Shown here one piece after another: positions 62,545 to 64,000 of a stretch of DNA of 64,000 bases. Each line of letters begins with the position of its first letter. Within the stretch, counting starts at the first letter, position 1. Both the position numbers and the translations under genes were made by a program. The stretch comes from JARRQJ01 sp963810615 (GTDB lineage: Bacteria; Pseudomonadota; Gammaproteobacteria; DRLM01). The notes below the pieces were generated by a model. The model saw only the letters and a program-made list of their open reading frames with translations. It was not told the DNA's origin and did not search any database. The stretch is taken from assembly GCA_963810615.1 (NCBI GenBank), contig CAWEOA010000007.1:124001-188000 (forward strand), written 5' to 3'.

Positions 62545-63411
62545 TCACTTGCAGGCTGTGGCAACGAGCATTTCACAGGGACCGGTGAATTGTTGATCCT
62601 TTTCGAACTGCGTCAGTGACTGTTCGATTTCATCCCAGGCCTCATCCTGTTCCGGCGCCGATAAACCCGAAAGCATTTGATGGAGCGCACCAAACGATTC
62701 TTGCTCGAACTGAAGGCATTCCGCGGCAGAACTCACGCGCACCGGCGCATCTATTACGCGGATCTCGATATCCTTAAAGCTCGCATCGCTCAGCGTTTTT
62801 TTCAGCACGTTCACATCGCCCAAACTAAACGGGCCAGGTTGCCCCGCGAGCGGCGGCGGAAGTTTGGCTCGCCGTCTGATGATCGAAACGGGTATCGAGA
62901 AGAACGGGTTCCGGTCCGCTGTGGAATAGACCATCACGCCGATTTTCCCACCTTCTTTCAGATGGTGCCGCATTCCGGCCAGGGCTTTCTGCTGATCCGG
63001 AAAGTAAATCAGCCCGACCCGCGATATCACGGCATCGAAAGGCTCTGCTTGTAGTTCGGCCAGATTTTCGCCATCCAGCACCTGCGTTTCGATATTCTCG
63101 TAGCCGGCCAGACGGGCACCTGATTTGGCGTACTCCAGTATCGCCGGAGAGAGATCGGTCGCTAGAACATGACCTTCCTGTCCCACTCGGCGGGCCACAG
63201 CCAAGGACTGTTCCCCGGCACCGGCAGCTACATCGAGAACCCGGCTTCCCCGGACTATATTGGCCATATCCAGCATGACTTCCGTTGCCGGTCCGAGCCA
63301 CCTGGAGAGCAGCGGCCCCCAGCGATGCCATGCTTCCGCCGCGCTATCCCATTGTCGAAGTGTGGTCTCTTTATACTTGATCGGGTCAAATGCAGCTTGA
63401 GTCTGATTCAT
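62545..63411 (-). CDS. Class I SAM-dependent methyltransferase
   Basis: The 288-residue protein has the SAM-binding motif I VLDVAAGAGEQSLAVARRVG near residue 60, the acidic D/E of ATDLSPAILEYA, and ISRVGLIYFPDQQKALAGM. It resembles UbiE/COQ5-type methyltransferases. The substrate is unknown. It is divergent from the LysR regulator, which may control it. Confidence 0.9.
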   Translation of the reverse strand: MNQTQAAFDPIKYKETTLRQWDSAAEAWHRWGPLLSRWLGPATEVMLDMANIVRGSRVLDVAAGAGEQSLAVARRVGQEGHVLATDLSPAILEYAKSGARLAGYENIETQVLDGENLAELQAEPFDAVISRVGLIYFPDQQKALAGMRHHLKEGGKIGVMVYSTADRNPFFSIPVSIIRRRAKLPPPLAGQPGPFSLGDVNVLKKTLSDASFKDIEIRVIDAPVRVSSAAECLQFEQESFGALHQMLSGLSAPEQDEAWDEIEQSLTQFEKDQQFTGPCEMLVATACK

Positions 63412-63497
63412 GGGTTTCCCCTTTGCTTTGATGTATGCCCACGAATCAGTCTACCCATGTTATTTTTTGCAACAATTCCCTAAAAAAGGAAACATAA

Positions 63498-63513
63498 TGT
63501 GCAAAAATGCACA
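63498..63513. promoter_or_regulatory. Palindrome TGTGCA-AAAA-TGCACA
   Basis: A perfect 6-bp inverted repeat with a 4-nt spacer lies in the divergent region between the methyltransferase and the LysR gene, 14 nt before the LysR start. Such dyads are typical of LysR operators (T-N11-A contains the centre). Confidence 0.55.
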
Positions 63514-63527
63514 AAACGGAGGTGGGG

Positions 63528-64000
63528 ATGAATTGGGATGACCTGAGACTGTTTCTTGCGGTCGCTCGAGAGGGATCCATCAGTGGTGGTGCCAGGCAGT
63601 TGGGTGTCCAGCATTCCACCGTTTCCAGGCGCATACGCGCGCTGGAGACGGAACTCGGCGTGCGTCTGATCGAACGCAAGAAGAGTGGTTATGAATTGAC
63701 TGACGCAGGCGAAAATCTGAAATTGGCCGCCAGTAAAATTGAAAATGAGGTATTGGAGGTAGATGGCACACTTGGGGGCAAGGACACCCAACTAACGGGA
63801 GAATTGCGTGTCACCGCCATCAACAATATGGCGTCGACTGTCCTGATGCCCATGTTCGCCAGCTTCAGTAAGCGATACCCCGGTGTAGATCTACATGTCA
63901 TAGTGTCCAATAAATACGCCAGCCTTTCCGAACGCGAAGCCGATATTGCGATCCGGCTTACCAACACACCAATGGAAACGTTAATCGGAAGACGGCTTGC
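63528..64000 (+). CDS. LysR family transcriptional regulator, C-terminus cut by window edge
   Basis: From ATG 63528 (GGAGGT upstream) the first 157 residues show the LysR helix-turn-helix (LFLAVAREGSISGGARQLGVQHSTVSRRIRALETELGVRLI) and the start of the effector domain (GELRVTAINNMASTVLMP). The stop is beyond the window. It is divergent from the methyltransferase gene, its probable target. Confidence 0.92.
   Translation, partial: MNWDDLRLFLAVAREGSISGGARQLGVQHSTVSRRIRALETELGVRLIERKKSGYELTDAGENLKLAASKIENEVLEVDGTLGGKDTQLTGELRVTAINNMASTVLMPMFASFSKRYPGVDLHVIVSNKYASLSEREADIAIRLTNTPMETLIGRRL

Noticed and set aside
1..64000. CRISPR arrays, rRNA and tRNA genes
   Set aside because: No repeat-spacer pattern, rRNA segment or cloverleaf other than the tmRNA was recognised by eye; a tRNA scan would be the check.

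Overview
The window looks like a chromosomal segment of a gammaproteobacterium. It carries the gammaproteobacterial blocks smpB, ratA-rnfH-bamE-fur, recN, nadK and hrcA-grpE-dnaK-dnaJ, plus tsaB, a YoaA-type helicase, a PBP1b-like mrcB, a Pqi operon and an ssrA (tmRNA) gene near smpB. I cannot name the genus. No rRNA, tRNA or CRISPR array was recognised; the only RNA gene I can support is ssrA.

Layout. 0-2.6 kb: the three AmmeMemoRadiSam genes (AMMECR1-like and MEMO on minus, radical SAM on plus). 2.7-12.5 kb: housekeeping and regulation: an HDOD protein, a CPXCG protein, a kinase-like/AAA fusion, mrcB (with a frameshift in the given sequence), a TPR lipoprotein, a nuclease-fold-like protein, a YoaA helicase, tsaB and CheX. 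12.7-21.4 kb: envelope and redox genes: a DUF3617 protein, an ABM/Fe-ADH/MipA operon on minus, a YbaK deacylase, a HIT protein, pirin, an FMN reductase, two tiny membrane proteins, a DUF3014 protein and a cation:proton antiporter.

21.4-41.1 kb is the accessory part. A 1.5-kb gene-poor stretch holds an IS91-type transposase remnant. It is followed by a tight three-gene cassette (NAD-sugar epimerase, GT2 glycosyltransferase, TPR/beta-barrel protein) that looks like an exopolysaccharide synthesis/export unit. Then come a four-gene PqiA-PqiA-PqiB-PqiC operon, glgC, a small cytochrome c, a sulfotransferase, a solitary tyrosine recombinase, a second IS91 remnant, a large sucrose-phosphate-synthase-like protein, a decayed secreted beta-propeller gene, and a truncated HUH replication-initiator-like gene lying against the 3' end of ssrA. 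Pseudogenes, IS remnants, a MITE-like element and lower GC in several genes suggest a decayed island.

41.1-57.2 kb is conserved core: ssrA, an OmpA/DUF4398 lipoprotein, smpB, a sodium-dependent transporter, ratA-rnfH, bamE/fur (divergent), an M28 peptidase, recN, nadK and the HrcA-regulated heat-shock cluster with a perfect CIRCE operator. Dispersed palindromic repeats sit between these genes. 57.4-64 kb: a cyclic-nucleotide-binding protein, an SRPBCC protein, a periplasmic protein preceded by a 7-bp tandem repeat, an OsmC protein, a small two-gene unit whose first ORF has an in-frame stop, a secreted PxKF-like protein, and a methyltransferase divergent from a LysR regulator that runs off the end.

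Functional links: ssrA and SmpB form the ribosome-rescue pair. HrcA/CIRCE controls the chaperone genes. GlgC could supply ADP-glucose to the nearby sucrose-phosphate synthase (inference). The epimerase, glycosyltransferase and barrel protein plausibly make and export one polymer (inference).
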